This document shows, piece after piece, positions 36,701-47,782 of a stretch of DNA of 64,000 bases. A program made the position numbers and the translations under genes. Below the pieces are notes generated by a model, which was not told where the DNA came from, searched no databases, and worked only from the letters and a program-made list of their open reading frames with translations. This DNA comes from Euryodendron excelsum (taxonomy: Eukaryota > Streptophyta > Magnoliopsida > Ericales > Pentaphylacaceae), in the NCBI GenBank assembly GCA_033060915.1, contig CM065381.1, forward strand, positions 31,909,336-31,973,335. The letters run 5' to 3'. Each line of letters begins with the position of its first letter. Positions within the stretch are counted from its first letter, which is position 1.

Positions 36701-38185
36701 GACCTGGCGCCTATTACAGTGGCGCCAAGCCAAAAAACCTTCTGGCGCCACTAGGAGTGGCACCAGTGACTTAGAAAAGTTTTAAGGTCGGCAAGCAACA
36801 TATCTTCAGAAGATTTGGGCGCCTGTACCAGTGACTACCATGTAATTTTTAGCCTGGCTTCACTAGGAGTGACTCTGGAAGGTCCGGGAAGGATTTAAGG
36901 GACCGGGAATGGCTCGGAAAGCCGGAAAGGGACAGGAACCCTCAGAATAGGGTCCTAGAGGTATTTGACTTGAAAAAGGATGACAAGAATTATCGGAAGG
37001 GTTGACCGGGCCATTAATGGCAAGACGGTCAACTGGATCGGAAAACTACTGGGATGGACTTGGAATGTCCCGAAAGAAGACTCAAGGTTTGGAAACATTA
37101 TTTGGAACATCCCCAAAGGTTGTCGGTTTAATACCCAGAGCCGATGTGGTCGGAAAAGGCGACCGGCCCACCAGGGGTAAAATGGTCATTTTGCACTGAG
37201 TTTGTCGAAATTGACTCGGAATGATCCGGAAAGATAATGGAAGGTTAGGAATACTATATAAGGCATTCTCGGGAGGTTACCGGTTTGATACCCAAAGTCA
37301 GTGTGGTTCTCGGGACGTTCGGAGGCCTGGGGGCAAAATGGTCATCTTGACCGAAATTGACTAGAAGGCACCTAATAATGCCGGATTGCTTTTAAGACAA
37401 TCTTGTAAGGGTGGACTTACCGTTCTAAGGATTTAGGTATTTTCTCGAGAAACGTACCAAAAATGGCCCTAAGGGCAGTTTAGTCATTTTTCACCGAAGT
37501 GGGCTAGCAAGCATCAGTGTTAACATGGGTTTTGAGTGTTTCTGCCACTCTGACGGCGGTCCCGTGATACAGGGGTTTTTTGGTAATTCCCTATATTGAC
37601 CTATTTATGAGTATTTTCGCTACTCTGACGGTTGCGATGTTTACAAGTACTTCCACTACTCTGACGGTTCGCGATCATTCCCAAGACTGCTTGATCTCGG
37701 GAAGTTGCTAAAGGGACTTAGCATCTGAGGAATCAACTTTCTCGGAAGGCGTGCCAAACGGACATTTCTGTATTGGCGGGTTAGCAGGCACCAAAGGTGG
37801 ACCGTTCTACCATCTAGGGGACTTGAGGTCTCATCCCGGTCGACGGGTTTGAAGGGACTTACCGTTCCGAAGAAACGTTCTTCGAAAAACATACCGAACA
37901 AGATAGACTTACTGTCTCGAGGAATCAACTTTCTCGAGAGAGGGATTGAAATTGGACTGAAAAAGGGGACTTACCGTCTTCAGGAAGACGCACCTAATTT
38001 GGAATTGGACCGAACAATGCCCTCAAGGGCATTTTGGTCATTTCACCTCTATTTGGGCCTGGTGGGCCCATGAAGCAATGAATTGACTGGATTAGGACTA
38101 GAATTCTATAATATGTCCATGTTGACTTGAACTCAAGTCTGGACGGACCGTAGGTTGCCGAACGGTAAAAAATGGGGTGCTTATA
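33781..38185 (-). mobile_element. family O solo LTR, minus orientation (4.4 kb), inside B's 5' LTR
   Basis: On plus it runs from TATCGCACCC (TG mutated to TA) to GGGGTGCTTATA, flanked by an exact 5-bp target duplication gccta (33776-33780 and 38186-38190). The host B LTR reads continuously across it. Modules in LTR orientation: diverged 81-bp-type unit with CGTCTTCAGGAAGACG (37975-37990), GGCGCC dyads (36711-36766), TATA (36689-36682), telo-box-like motifs (36540-36600), purine-rich repeats on plus (34340-35800), the GTAGGCAACC box (34545-34592) and primer-site-like GGAGTCGCCA (33932). Confidence 0.92.
36682..36689 (-). promoter_or_regulatory. TATA box of the second minus solo LTR
   Basis: TATTTATA on plus. 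Dyad CTGGCGCCACT-agg-AGTGGCACCAG (36742-36766) lies upstream in LTR orientation, with one mismatch in the second arm. Confidence 0.65.
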
Positions 38186-40774
38186 GCCTACTTTAAGATG
38201 GTGTGGCCTAGGAGGCCCTTGATTATGTAATATAGCCTAAAGCCTTATATGTATTCATGACCTTCTCTACATATTGCTATCTTGTTCATGACTTGTGTGC
38301 TTGGCTTTATTTTCACGTTTATAATCATGTTTTGCAAAATCTATACTATTCTCATTTTCATGTCATTTTCAAGTTCGATATTCCCTTCAAAATGGTCCCA
38401 AGAGTTGGTCCCTTGAAGTTTAGAATAAGACTCTAGGAAATCATGCCTTAGAACCCCCCCCCCCCCATTAACCTCTAACTCACACTTTTGCATCTTTCCA
38501 TACTAACTTGTATAAAAATGATTTTTAAACTCTCTAATTCCTAAGTGTTCTATTCTCTCAAGTTTAGTGGTTGGAATGGCCCTATGGAGCCTCTCTTGAG
38601 TGGTCTCCCTTTTATATTGGCGATAGGAGCCCTAAATTGTTAGAATAGTTCCCTTCTCTTTTTATTCTTGCGCAAAAGTGATTTTCAAACTCTTTGATTT
38701 CTAAGGTTTCTATTCTCTCAATTTTAGTGGTTGGAATGACCCCATGGAACCCTCTCTTGAGTGGTCTCTCATTACATTGGCTATAGGAACCCTAACTTGT
38801 TGGAACGGTTTCCTTTAACAAATTATTTTTTAAATCTTTTCTCAAAAATGATTTTCAAAGATTTATTCTCTTCATCTTTACATTAAAAATGGTTTTTCAA
38901 AAATTGTTATCATTGTGTCGATTTTTTAAATCCTTACTCTTGTCAAGATAAAGCTTGTAATGGTTCTAAGAAAACCTCCTTCGGAATGATTTTCAAGCAC
39001 TAACCATATAAATCATATCATTGGCTAGTGTCAAATTTTGATGGAAATGATCTTCAAAAGGGTTGTTCACCAAACTCCTTTGCATAACATGATTTGTTTT
39101 CCAAAATTCTTTCCAAAAGTGCATAAAACCACCTTTCAAAACCATCTTCCAATCCAACCCTAGGTTAACTTGACCATTGTTGTCCAACTTTAGGTTAACT
39201 TGACCCTAATTATCCAACCCTAGGTTAACTTGACCATAGTTGCTCAACCCTAGGTTAACCTAACCTGAGTTAGTTAACTCTAGATCACCTTAACCCTAGG
39301 TTAACCTAAGCCAAGTTAGTAAACCTTAGGTCACCCCTAAACTTAGGCCAACCCGACATAGGTTAGTATTCTTCAAGGTTCCAACTCATGAACCCCTTTT
39401 AAATTATCTTTCAATTTTAAACTATGCTCATAACCCATTTTTTCAAAACCTCCTACTTTCTTGAGATTTCAAAAAACCAACTCCATAACCTTTTCATATA
39501 TTCCGACACTCCATCTTTCAATTATTTCCCAAAATGTTTTCAAGAACTCAAAACCTTAAGGTGTCCCTACCTCTTTTATGGTTAGGGATTCCAAGGGAGG
39601 GTGATACATTAAGTATAACCTTCAAGGTTGTCCATATTAGAATTCCCAAGTCCTAGGTGTTTTCAAAAACCCTTTTAAAAAACTTTTCAAAAACCAATTT
39701 ACTACGACACTAAAAAATTATACCTTCAAGGTTTTCGAAACAAGACTTCTAGAAATTTTCAAAACTCTCTTGAGTTATTTTAAAAGCACTTCAAAAAACT
39801 CCCTTGAGTTGTTCCAAATACATTTCAAAATGTTTCAAAACCCCCTTTCAAGAGTTCCAAAGTTCAATTCTAAAGCACTCCACCACCCGATTTCAAATCA
39901 AAACTCTCAAGTTCTCTCTTTCTAAAGACCACAAAGTGTCTTCAAACTTTTTCAAAGACCTCAAAGTGTCTTCAAACTTTTCCAAAGACCTCAAAGTATC
40001 TTCAAAACTTTCTTAAGGCCCTAATGCGCCTATTTTCCATCAGGCTTTTACCCGAACTATGAATGACCTGATTCTCACCAAATGAGATGCGTAGGCAACC
40101 TAACATAGTGCGGTCATAACTCTTATTTCTACCCAACTTCGCTTTCCAAAACTTTCTATCCATTCAAGATTTCTATTTCAAATTCCATCAAACTTCCATC
40201 TTATTCAAACATTTTTTTTTCAAGACTTGCATCATGTATCATTCATCCAAAAAGTGATGACCAAACTTCGTTTTCAAAACTCTAAAGTGGATATTAATTG
40301 GATAATGGTAACCAATTTTTCTAGTAAGTGAACAAAGGGTAATTAGACATGTAGGTACCAAAAGGGCAGTGTAGCGTGATGATCTTAGGATATCTTCCCT
40401 ATACGTAACCAACCCCCGGACCATATATTTCTATTTTCGAATGACCAAAATGGAGTTACTTTCTAAAAGGGCTTAAATCTTTCCAAAGGTTGTCCAACAA
40501 CCTGTTTTCCTAAAAACCTTCTCTTGAGGGAGCTTTCAAAAATCTTTTCCAAAAACCCTAAGTTTAATCTTCAGATTAATATTTAGTCTTAAGTGCTCTA
40601 ACTCACCTTAAACATGTTAGGTGGCGACTCCTATTTTTCTAAAAATCCCTTAATAAAACCAATTTCAAGCTCAAACTTAGTCGCACTCATCTTTCTAAGA
40701 GGATGAGTTCTAATGATAGAGTTTTGTGTTTTCCCGAGCTGAAAGGACCTTGGACTAAAAATTATGGCACAATA
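38186..40774 (+). mobile_element. element B 5' LTR, right part (R-U5)
   Basis: Resumes after the minus solo LTR. Holds a C-run (38455-38466), two ~130-bp repeats with 'ctattctctcaa' and 'tttagtggttggaatg' (38540-38810), a ~30-bp tandem 'ccctaggttaacttgacc' block (39160-39370), 'ctcaaagtgtcttcaaact' repeats (39930-40010), the GTAGGCAACC box (40056-40102) and a U5 stem with TGGCGACTCC (40622). It ends at 'ggcacaata' (40774; CA mutated to TA), just before the primer site. Without the insert the LTR is about 4.4 kb. Confidence 0.85.
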
Positions 40775-40776
40775 GC

Positions 40777-40794
40777 TGGTGACTCCATTGGGGA
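40777..40794 (+). other. primer binding site of element B (tRNA-Arg type)
   Basis: TGGTGACTCCATTGGGGA, two changes from TGGCGACTCCACTGGGGA, which is complementary to the 3' end of plant tRNA-Arg with a GGAGTCG acceptor strand. A tRNA-Arg primer is typical of Ogre elements. Confidence 0.75.
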
Positions 40795-42377
40795 TAATTA
40801 GAGGGCTAGGCCATTGACATGTCCCTTCACCATTCACTCACCTAGAATCTCTTGTTATTTTGTCCAATTTTATCCACTTTTCAAATTTGTCTAAGTTTCC
40901 AAAACAGATCTTATTTTCCAAAACGATTTTAAAAAAAGTGTCATCAACTTGCTTTCATTGCTTATATTCATACTCTTGCATTACCCATCTATTTTACCTT
41001 GCATTGAGTTTTTTGAAAAGTTGCTAACTCTTTGCATTTTTCTTTTGTAGGTGGACTTTTGTTTACATTTTATTTCATGTCTTATTTATTGCCATGTATG
41101 TGAATGAATGAACAGGATATGATGTGTGTTGTTGAGTCATTTCCTCCATTTTCGAAATTTCCATACACACTTGGTGCTCTCACTTGCATTTACATTTTGC
41201 ATATCTTACCTAGTTACTACCCTTCTAGATAGAAGGGTGAACAATATATTGACTATGGGCAGATACTGTGTCAGTTTCTCAGCCTATGGTCTCTTGATAG
41301 TTCTCCCGCTCGAACCACCAACCAAAGATGGAGTTCACCCTTTCGGGGGTGGACGCTAGAGGTTTGAAGGTTTTGGAATCGAGCTTTCTTAGGAAGCATT
41401 AGTAAACCCCCAACCTCATGCTCATGTAGCACCTCATGCATAGCCGAACCTCTGCCAAATTTAGGACACGCATCAATTTCAAAACCAAGGAGGAAAGGGC
41501 GACTGCTTTATTTTCCTTTATATATTCTGTTCAATTCATGCTATTATGTTATTTACTTCTTGCCATTTTATTATGTATATATCATTTCACATCATAACTA
41601 ATCATGCATCATTCCAAGACAAGAGTTCCTAAAGTAACTCAAGTCATCGGATCTTTATGCATCCAATCAACCCCAAAAAAGGCCCAAAGACCTTCTCGCT
41701 CAAATCAAGCCAACCCAAAACTCCTAAGAGTACCAAGAGACCCTAAGGATTCATGGCATGCATCAAAGTCATCTCATAAAGAGGGGCCTTAATCCCTTTT
41801 CGCTCATGGAGATAGGGTTGCCAAGAAGACAAGGGGCAATCTAAAATCAAAGTTTTTCATCGACCTCCATCCAAGAAGGTGAATCCGAAGACTCAAGAGT
41901 AGTTTAGGATTTCAAAACTAAAAATAGAATAGGCGAAAGTCTCAAGGAAAATGTTCCCCTTCCCCTTCAAATGTACTTTTAGTTCCATATACAAAATAAA
42001 AAAAAAAAAAGAATCGAATGTAATAAAATTGTCCTTCCTACTTTCATCAAATGAATGCATGAATGTGTGAATGAATGAATGAACATGCTCGCACAAGTAT
42101 GTTACTGCATACAGGAGCAACCCCCTATCTCCAAAAGTGAGCCAACACATCATGCTTAGTCTCGCTCGAATAGCAGGGGCACCCCTAAGACATGCATTGC
42201 ATAAAAACTTTCAAATTAAGGCATTAACTTTTCTTTTTTCCTTGTTTTTTACTCTCTCTTCCTCCCTCATTTCAAAGAAAGAAAAGAAGGGGTAAAGCCC
42301 ATGCTTGTAGAGAACTCCCCTGTATAGGTCGTCATCCCCGAAAGAAGCAGTTACTCATTTCAGAACATATAACATCC
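40795..42377 (+). mobile_element. untranslated leader of element B
   Basis: No coding motif. It is collinear with D's leader (54474-55920): shared pieces are 'gaggaaagggcgactgcttt' (41489 and 55099), the block with 'ctgtgtcagtttct' (41268 and 54880), 'gagatagggttgccaagaag' (41810 and 55461) and 'catgcattgcataaa' (42191 and 55829). Conservation between two diverged elements suggests leader or packaging functions. A T-rich run ending 'tcttttgtag' at 41041-41050 could be a splice acceptor, but no donor was confirmed. Confidence 0.65.
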
Positions 42378-43430
42378 ATGGAGTCATTAAATATGCCACC
42401 AAGCTCGGCCCTTAAGCAAGGCCAGGCTTAGCTATTGGAAGAAATAAGAGGACTCGGGAGTAGGATGACCAAAATAGAAACAATGGTCTCTTTGCTCCTA
42501 TCCCATGCAGGTATAACACTTGATGAGCAGGCAGAAGCTCTCCAAGTCCAAACGCATAAAGAACATATTGTCCTCCAAAAAAGGACCATGGGAAAAGATC
42601 GAGATTACACCCGGTTGGCTTGCTCTCTAACCACTGCCTACTGACGGCTTCGCCAAGCCAATCATCTCGTCCCGGTACCTTCCATGCTTATCTTCAACCG
42701 GACCCTCGGATCATATAATCCTAATCTATCATGTGAATACCATTCCAACTCAGCCGGCCATAACATAGAAAATTATCCCACTTTGAAATGCAAAATTCAA
42801 AACCTCCTTGATTTCCAAGCCATTGACCCAGCCATTATTATGTCCAAACCTGATCCTCTACCTTTAGAAACATCTAGGACACCCTTTCAACCTAAGAGAG
42901 CTAGCTGGAGAAATCGAGTTTTCACTAAACTTGCTTGCACACAGACCACAACTTATTATGGCCTCCTAGTAGTAGGACACCTGAAGCCTATACCCTCTCA
43001 GCCTCTGCCCAATCCCTTACCACCCAACTTCAACTCAGCAACAACCTACGAATATCATTCAGGTGGCCAGGGTCATGACATTGAGGAATGCTTCTCTTTG
43101 AGGCATAAAATTCAGGACCTAATTGACTCAAAAGTTATTTGCACACAAGAAGCCAACCCAACTCCTATTGCTTTCTGCCCATTACCAAACCACACCATCA
43201 ATTTTATCATGGGAGATGAGGCTGATCCAGACAGTCTCGGCAAAGGAAAGGATAACATTGAGAAGCTGCAAGTCTTGGAGGGTAGCCGGGGCACCGCATC
43301 TGAAGCCAAAAAGGTTAAGAAAAAAGTGGTCCACCACTACACCATCACCACTGGCGCCCTGAAAGCTGTAGGAAGCAACTTGATCATCCTTGCGCAACCC
43401 AATGAGGCACCTGGCAAGTGGAGCGTATAA
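42378..43430 (+). pseudogene. gag: truncated gag-like frame of element B (no capsid, two knuckle-like motifs)
   Basis: One phase from ATG 42378 to the stop at 43428, broken by TAG (42429) and TGA (42642). The N-terminus has a short helical segment ('MTKIETMVSLLLSH'). Then come two tandem copies of the Ogre gag tail: 'CEYHSNSAGHNIENY' (about 42732; last Cys lost) and 'YEYHSGGQGHDIEEC' (about 43048; first Cys lost), each followed by a 'KIQ(N/D)L(L/I)D' helix. In full Ogre Gag this tail is 'CAYH...GH...C...IQDLID' after a large capsid domain, which is absent here. No protease, RT or integrase follows. This is a non-autonomous derivative resembling the gag-only terminal-repeat elements of plants. 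Confidence 0.75.
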
Positions 43431-45240
43431 TCTCGAAGCCTGTCTAAGGAGCTTATCAAATGAAAAAGAAAAAGGGATGTTTTTTGTATTCATCTAGTTT
43501 CCTTCCTATCTCCTACTTTTCCTGCCCTTATTCCTGTTTTATGCTTATGCTTTCAATTAAGGCCATGTCATGTAAAAAAATGATGAAATGAAAATGAAGG
43601 GCTCTAGTTCATTCCCTTTGACTCATACTCTTGTGGATAATGATCGCTTTTAGGAATTTTTTCCCAATCTGTAATGACTCGGCTTAAAGGATGAGATAGC
43701 ATGGGCATCCCATTCAACGGAGATTACAACCTTTGAGAGAAAGATAGAGAATGAAAGAAAGGAGGAAGATAGACTTAACAAAGAAATGCAGAGCTTATTA
43801 AAGAGGCGACACTTAAATGATATCCTAGCTAAGCGACGGATAGCCGAGCTCCCAAAATGAAAAGAAGCCATCGTTCAATCCTTCCAAAAGAAATAAATAC
43901 TTCCCTTGGCTCAGCCCACTAGAGCTGTAAGTGATTTCCATTCAGATATCCCCGAACCAAGGACCATGCCCCATATTGGGGTAAGCGCATAATGGTTGAT
44001 TAGATAGAAAGTATGGGGATTTATTTAGAAATTTTGTCTAAATTTTGTAAAAAGGCTTTATGGACTAATCAATTTAATCTGAAATGAAGAGAGGCCCTCG
44101 GTTCTACTACCATACAGTTGGAGACAACCCCTTGCAGAGCCCACTAGAGACGGTCACATCCTTTGAAAAAAATATATACCGACCCAATGATCACCGCCCA
44201 CTCTGAGTTCAGGTAAAATCCATAAACAAGAACTAATGAGCAATGAAGATGGGGATTCCCAAGAGGATATGACAATGGCAACATCTCTAAGAACAAGCAT
44301 AGCAGCAAGTTTTGGTGCAAAGAAGAGTCTCGGATGACACACAAAAAAAAAAAAAAAAAGCTAAAAAAAAGAAAAGATAATGTCATCCCAAAATAGGAAT
44401 GAAAACGTCGAGACCTCTAAAAGTCGACATAGGAACAAGTTTCTATGAAAAAGTTCTAATTAGAAGGGAAAAAAAAGTCCAAAAGAACAAAAAAGGTAAG
44501 AAGGAAAGAAGGGAGAAGGAAAGGGAAGTCAAAATCACCAAAGGTGATCATGGGTCATTCGGAACCCCATAAGTGATAATGTTTGAACCTTTATATCCCT
44601 TTGTTCATAAACCCCTTAACCTAGCCCGCATTACGATCCAAATTAAAGTCCTCTCAGATCAAAGAAAATAGCTTAGTCCAAATAAGCCTAAACAATAGGA
44701 AGACTAGTTAAAAAAAAAAAAAAAGAACAAGTAGGAATGTAAGGGCAATGTCATGTTCCAAGGTGTGCTCAGATAGTTTTAGTTTAAACAACCCACTAAA
44801 ATAAAATCTTTGAGCCTAAATATCCCTTCATTTCTTATAACCCCTAAACTCGGCCTACATTACGGTCCTAAAAGAAGTCTTCTCAGATTGGGGGCCAAGC
44901 TGTTTATCACTCTGCAAAGGGCAGGCAAGTTGTCGCTCAAGCTATAGTAAAGATCTGAGGGAGAAAACCAAGTAAGGATAGAAAATCCCCAAACAGTAAC
45001 CTCATAGAAAGTGGGGATAAGATAGTAGCAACCCAAAAGGTTGAGATCCCCTGAGAATGGTACACATGCTATCACAACCCGACAAGAATAGGACAAAACC
45101 AAAGGGGCAGGATCCTGGAAAGGTAGCAGAATCCCGAGAGTATGAGCCCTGGGGCATTCTTCATAAATAACCTATATTCACGCAATACTTGTGCATTCAT
45201 GACATGTATAACCTAGACATCTATGCAATTCCTGTGTCGT
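43431..45240 (+). mobile_element. non-coding internal spacer of element B
   Basis: No gene. Collinear in part with D's spacer (57200-58600). A segment with 'aacctagcccgcattacg' and 'gtcctctcagat' occurs twice (about 44610 and 44840), and its relatives occur twice in D (about 58215 and 58420), so an internal duplication predates both elements. Several A-runs (44341-44360 and 44709-44724). Minus-strand open frames here have no family resemblance. Confidence 0.6.
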
Positions 45241-45560
45241 TCAATTCTATTTGTGCATTTATCAAAAAGTATGACATGCATCCAATTCCATTCTTGTGCA
45301 TGCATCAAAAAGTATGATATGCATTCATGTAGGGGCATTCATCAAAAAGTATGACATGCAGTTAAAATCCATCTCTATGCATTCATCAAGAAGCATGACA
45401 TGCATTCAATTCCATCCCTGCGTAAGCATCCATCAAAAAATAGGATATACGTTTAATTCTATCCTTACGCATTCATCAAAAAGTATGACATGCACTTGTT
45501 TCCTCGTGTATCAACCTGTGCATTCATCCAAAAGTATGATGTGCATTCATTTTAACCTAT
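45240..45560. repeat. ~50-60-bp tandem repeat 'gcattcatcaaaaagtatga'
   Basis: About six to seven copies of 'tgtgcattcatcaaaaagta' with 'tgacatgcattcaattcca' between. The frame 45296-45598 is its translation and not a gene. Confidence 0.8.
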
Positions 45561-46229
45561 GGTGGACTTATAAAGTATATACCAAACGACACGTCTAACA
45601 AAATACACTGACAAGTGTTCAGGTGATTATAATAGAAAAGGTGTCCCGAAGCAGAAGCACAACATTCCTGAAGGTCTATCGTCCAAAATCCAAACACCCT
45701 GCAAAAGAAATGGCATACATCCCAGAAAACCCGAATTGTCATCCACAGACAACAAGAAATAGAGAATGGAGCACTGAATCAGCGTCGACCGCCCTAATCA
45801 GCCATGAACAGCCTAATCCAACCTTTTCAAACCACAGAGAATAGGGCAACGACCCACCCTCGACCACCCCAATTAATGTCAGCCTGACTCGACCTCTTCA
45901 AATTATAAAAACTAGGGCAACTGCCCACCCTACACCTCCCATTTAATTACAAACAAGTTGATCCACTCCAAGAAAACTGACCTATAGATGTTCGAACTTC
46001 TAAAGAGCTCAAACCTTTCAAAGAAGGCCTCACCCTTTCCAAAACCAAATTCAAGAACCCAAGGAAGCACCTTACGCAGAATTTCGCCATGATAGTCAGA
46101 GGCAAAAGTCAACAATTAACACATCAAAGGAACATTACTCTCCAAAAATCTCAATCCAAGAAGCAGCAAATGTCATCTTCTCCAACATTAAAGACAAAAG
46201 AACTACAAGAAAATCCCTTATATCAGCAA

Positions 46230-46860
46230 AGATTGGGTTTCAGAACTGCCCCAGAAAAAGCAGATTGGGTTTCGAGCTTCCTCTGAAAAAGCAAATTGGG
46301 TTTCATAGCTTCCCCCATAAAATCAGATTGAGTTTTGAACTTCCTCCAAAAAAGCATATTAGGTTTCCGAGCTTCCCTCGAAAAAACAGATTGGGTTTCG
46401 AGCTTCCTCCGAAAAAGCAGATTGGATTTTCGAGCTTCCTTCGAAAAAGCAGATTGAATTTTTGAGCTTATTCCGAAAAAGCAGATTGGATTTAAGAGCT
46501 TCTTCTGAAAAAGCAGATTGGATTTCTGAGCTTCCTCTGAAAAAAGCAGATTGGGTTTCAGAGTTTCCCTCGAAAAAGCAGATTGGATTTTCAAGCTTCC
46601 TCTGAAAAAGCAGATTGGGTTTCTAAGCTTCCCTCGACAAAGCAAATTGGGTTTTAGAGCTTCACCCGAAAAAGCAGATTGGGTTTTTGAGCTTCCTCTG
46701 AAAAAGCAAATTGGGTTTCAGAGCTTCCCCAAAAAAGCAAATTGGGTTTCAGAGGTTCTTCCAAAAAAGCAGATTGGTTTCAGAGCTTCCTCCGAAAAAG
46801 CGGATTGGGTTTTAGAGCTTCCTCTGAAAAAACATATTAGGTTTCCGAGCTTTCCCCTTT
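46230..46860. repeat. 31-32-bp minisatellite, about 20 copies
   Basis: Unit made of 'gaaaaagcagattgggtttc' then 'gagcttcctcc'. It is near-continuous over 630 bp with point changes and one-base length differences, which open frames on both strands (46223-46645 minus; 46265-46465 and 46551-46862 plus) that are translations of the repeat. Confidence 0.9.
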
Positions 46861-46869
46861 AATAGTAGA

Positions 46870-47130
46870 TATTAACTTTGAACCTCTCTAGAGAAGCAGC
46901 ATTTCGCCAGACGGAGTGTTTATTCTAGAAGAATCAGTTTCAGGATATCAACCTTGAATCTCTCCAAAGGAGCAGCATTCCGCCAAACAGAGCATCAGTT
47001 CAAGAAGAATCAATTTCCAAACATCAACGCATTCTGCCAGAAGGAGGGTCAGTTCAAGAAGAATCAATGTCCAGACGTTAGCCCTAAAACTTTTCGGAGG
47101 AGTACCATTCCACCTGACGGAATGTCGGTT
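46870..47130. repeat. ~85-bp tandem repeat, three copies
   Basis: Units with 'gcagcattccgccaaacaga', 'agttcaagaagaatcaat' and 'ccagacgttagcc' in varied form, directly after the 31-bp array and before the polypurine tract. Confidence 0.7.
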
Positions 47131-47237
47131 CGAGATAACTTACTCTCCAAAGTTTTTCAACTTTGGTCCTTCCGATTGCCTTACGGTCAACATGGGATCC
47201 TTCTTTTTTCATTTTCTATCTTCGACAAGCAAAGACA

Positions 47238-47253
47238 GAAAAAGAGGGGCAAC
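47238..47253 (+). other. polypurine tract of element B
   Basis: 'gaaaaagaggggcaac' directly before TGTAAGTACC at 47254, the start of the 3' LTR. Confidence 0.75.
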
Positions 47254-47782
47254 TGTAAGTACCCTATTTTTGCCCGCTTGGCAATCTACGACCTAACCAA
47301 ACTCCCTTTCAAAACTCCATAAGCACATTCAAGCCTAAATCAACTTTCAAACCCCGATCTAATCAGTCAATCGCTTCTCAAGCCTAATAAGCCCAATAGG
47401 GGCCTAATAACCAAACCTACCCCTTGGGCCACCAGGCACGTTTTGAGAAAGTTCAAAATCTCTCAAAACGGTAAGTCCACCCTTCCAAAATGGTGCTAAG
47501 CCCTTAGGCGTCCTCGGCACGCCATTTGGTCCCATTCCGACTAACTTCAGTTAAAATGACCGTTTTGCCCCTGAACACAGCAACACCGCACAAATCCCAC
47601 TAAGCAGTGAAAGACTCTTCTGGGATCATCCCTAAATGGCCCGACATGCTTAACATTACATTCTGATCCATTCTTGACCATTTTCAACCAAACCCGACCA
47701 AAATGACCATTTTGCCCCTGAGGACCTAAATGCGCCCTGAAACTACACCGGTACTAGAATATTGAACGGTGGGTCTTGTCAT
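47254..47782 (+). mobile_element. element B 3' LTR, left part only
   Basis: Aligns with 31940-32440 over its length, including 'ccttccaaaatggtgctaag' and 'gaatattgaa..gggtcttgt'. It carries one extra ~35-bp stretch ('acacagcaacaccgcacaaa') missing from the 5' copy. The two LTRs are visibly diverged, so B is old. It is interrupted at gtcat (47778-47782) by element C. Confidence 0.85.

Noticed and set aside
39160..39370. 'ttaacttgacc' repeats considered as a second W-box array
   Set aside because: Only three TTGAC cores, located well downstream of the TATA box in R-U5; better described as an ordinary ~30-bp tandem repeat.
41041..41053. T-rich run ending in TAG before B gag, considered as an Ogre-type intron acceptor
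   Set aside because: Position is matched in D (54671-54680), but no convincing donor or branch point could be paired; left as a remark in the leader entries.
45240..45560. Regularly spaced repeats considered as a CRISPR-like array
   Set aside because: Repeats are degenerate, spacers are not unique and the setting is a plant retrotransposon; ordinary tandem repeat.
46223..46862. Repetitive proteins such as 'LPLKKQIGFLSFPRQ' from several frames
   Set aside because: Translations of the 31-32-bp minisatellite; frames on both strands follow the repeat, and no start or family resemblance.
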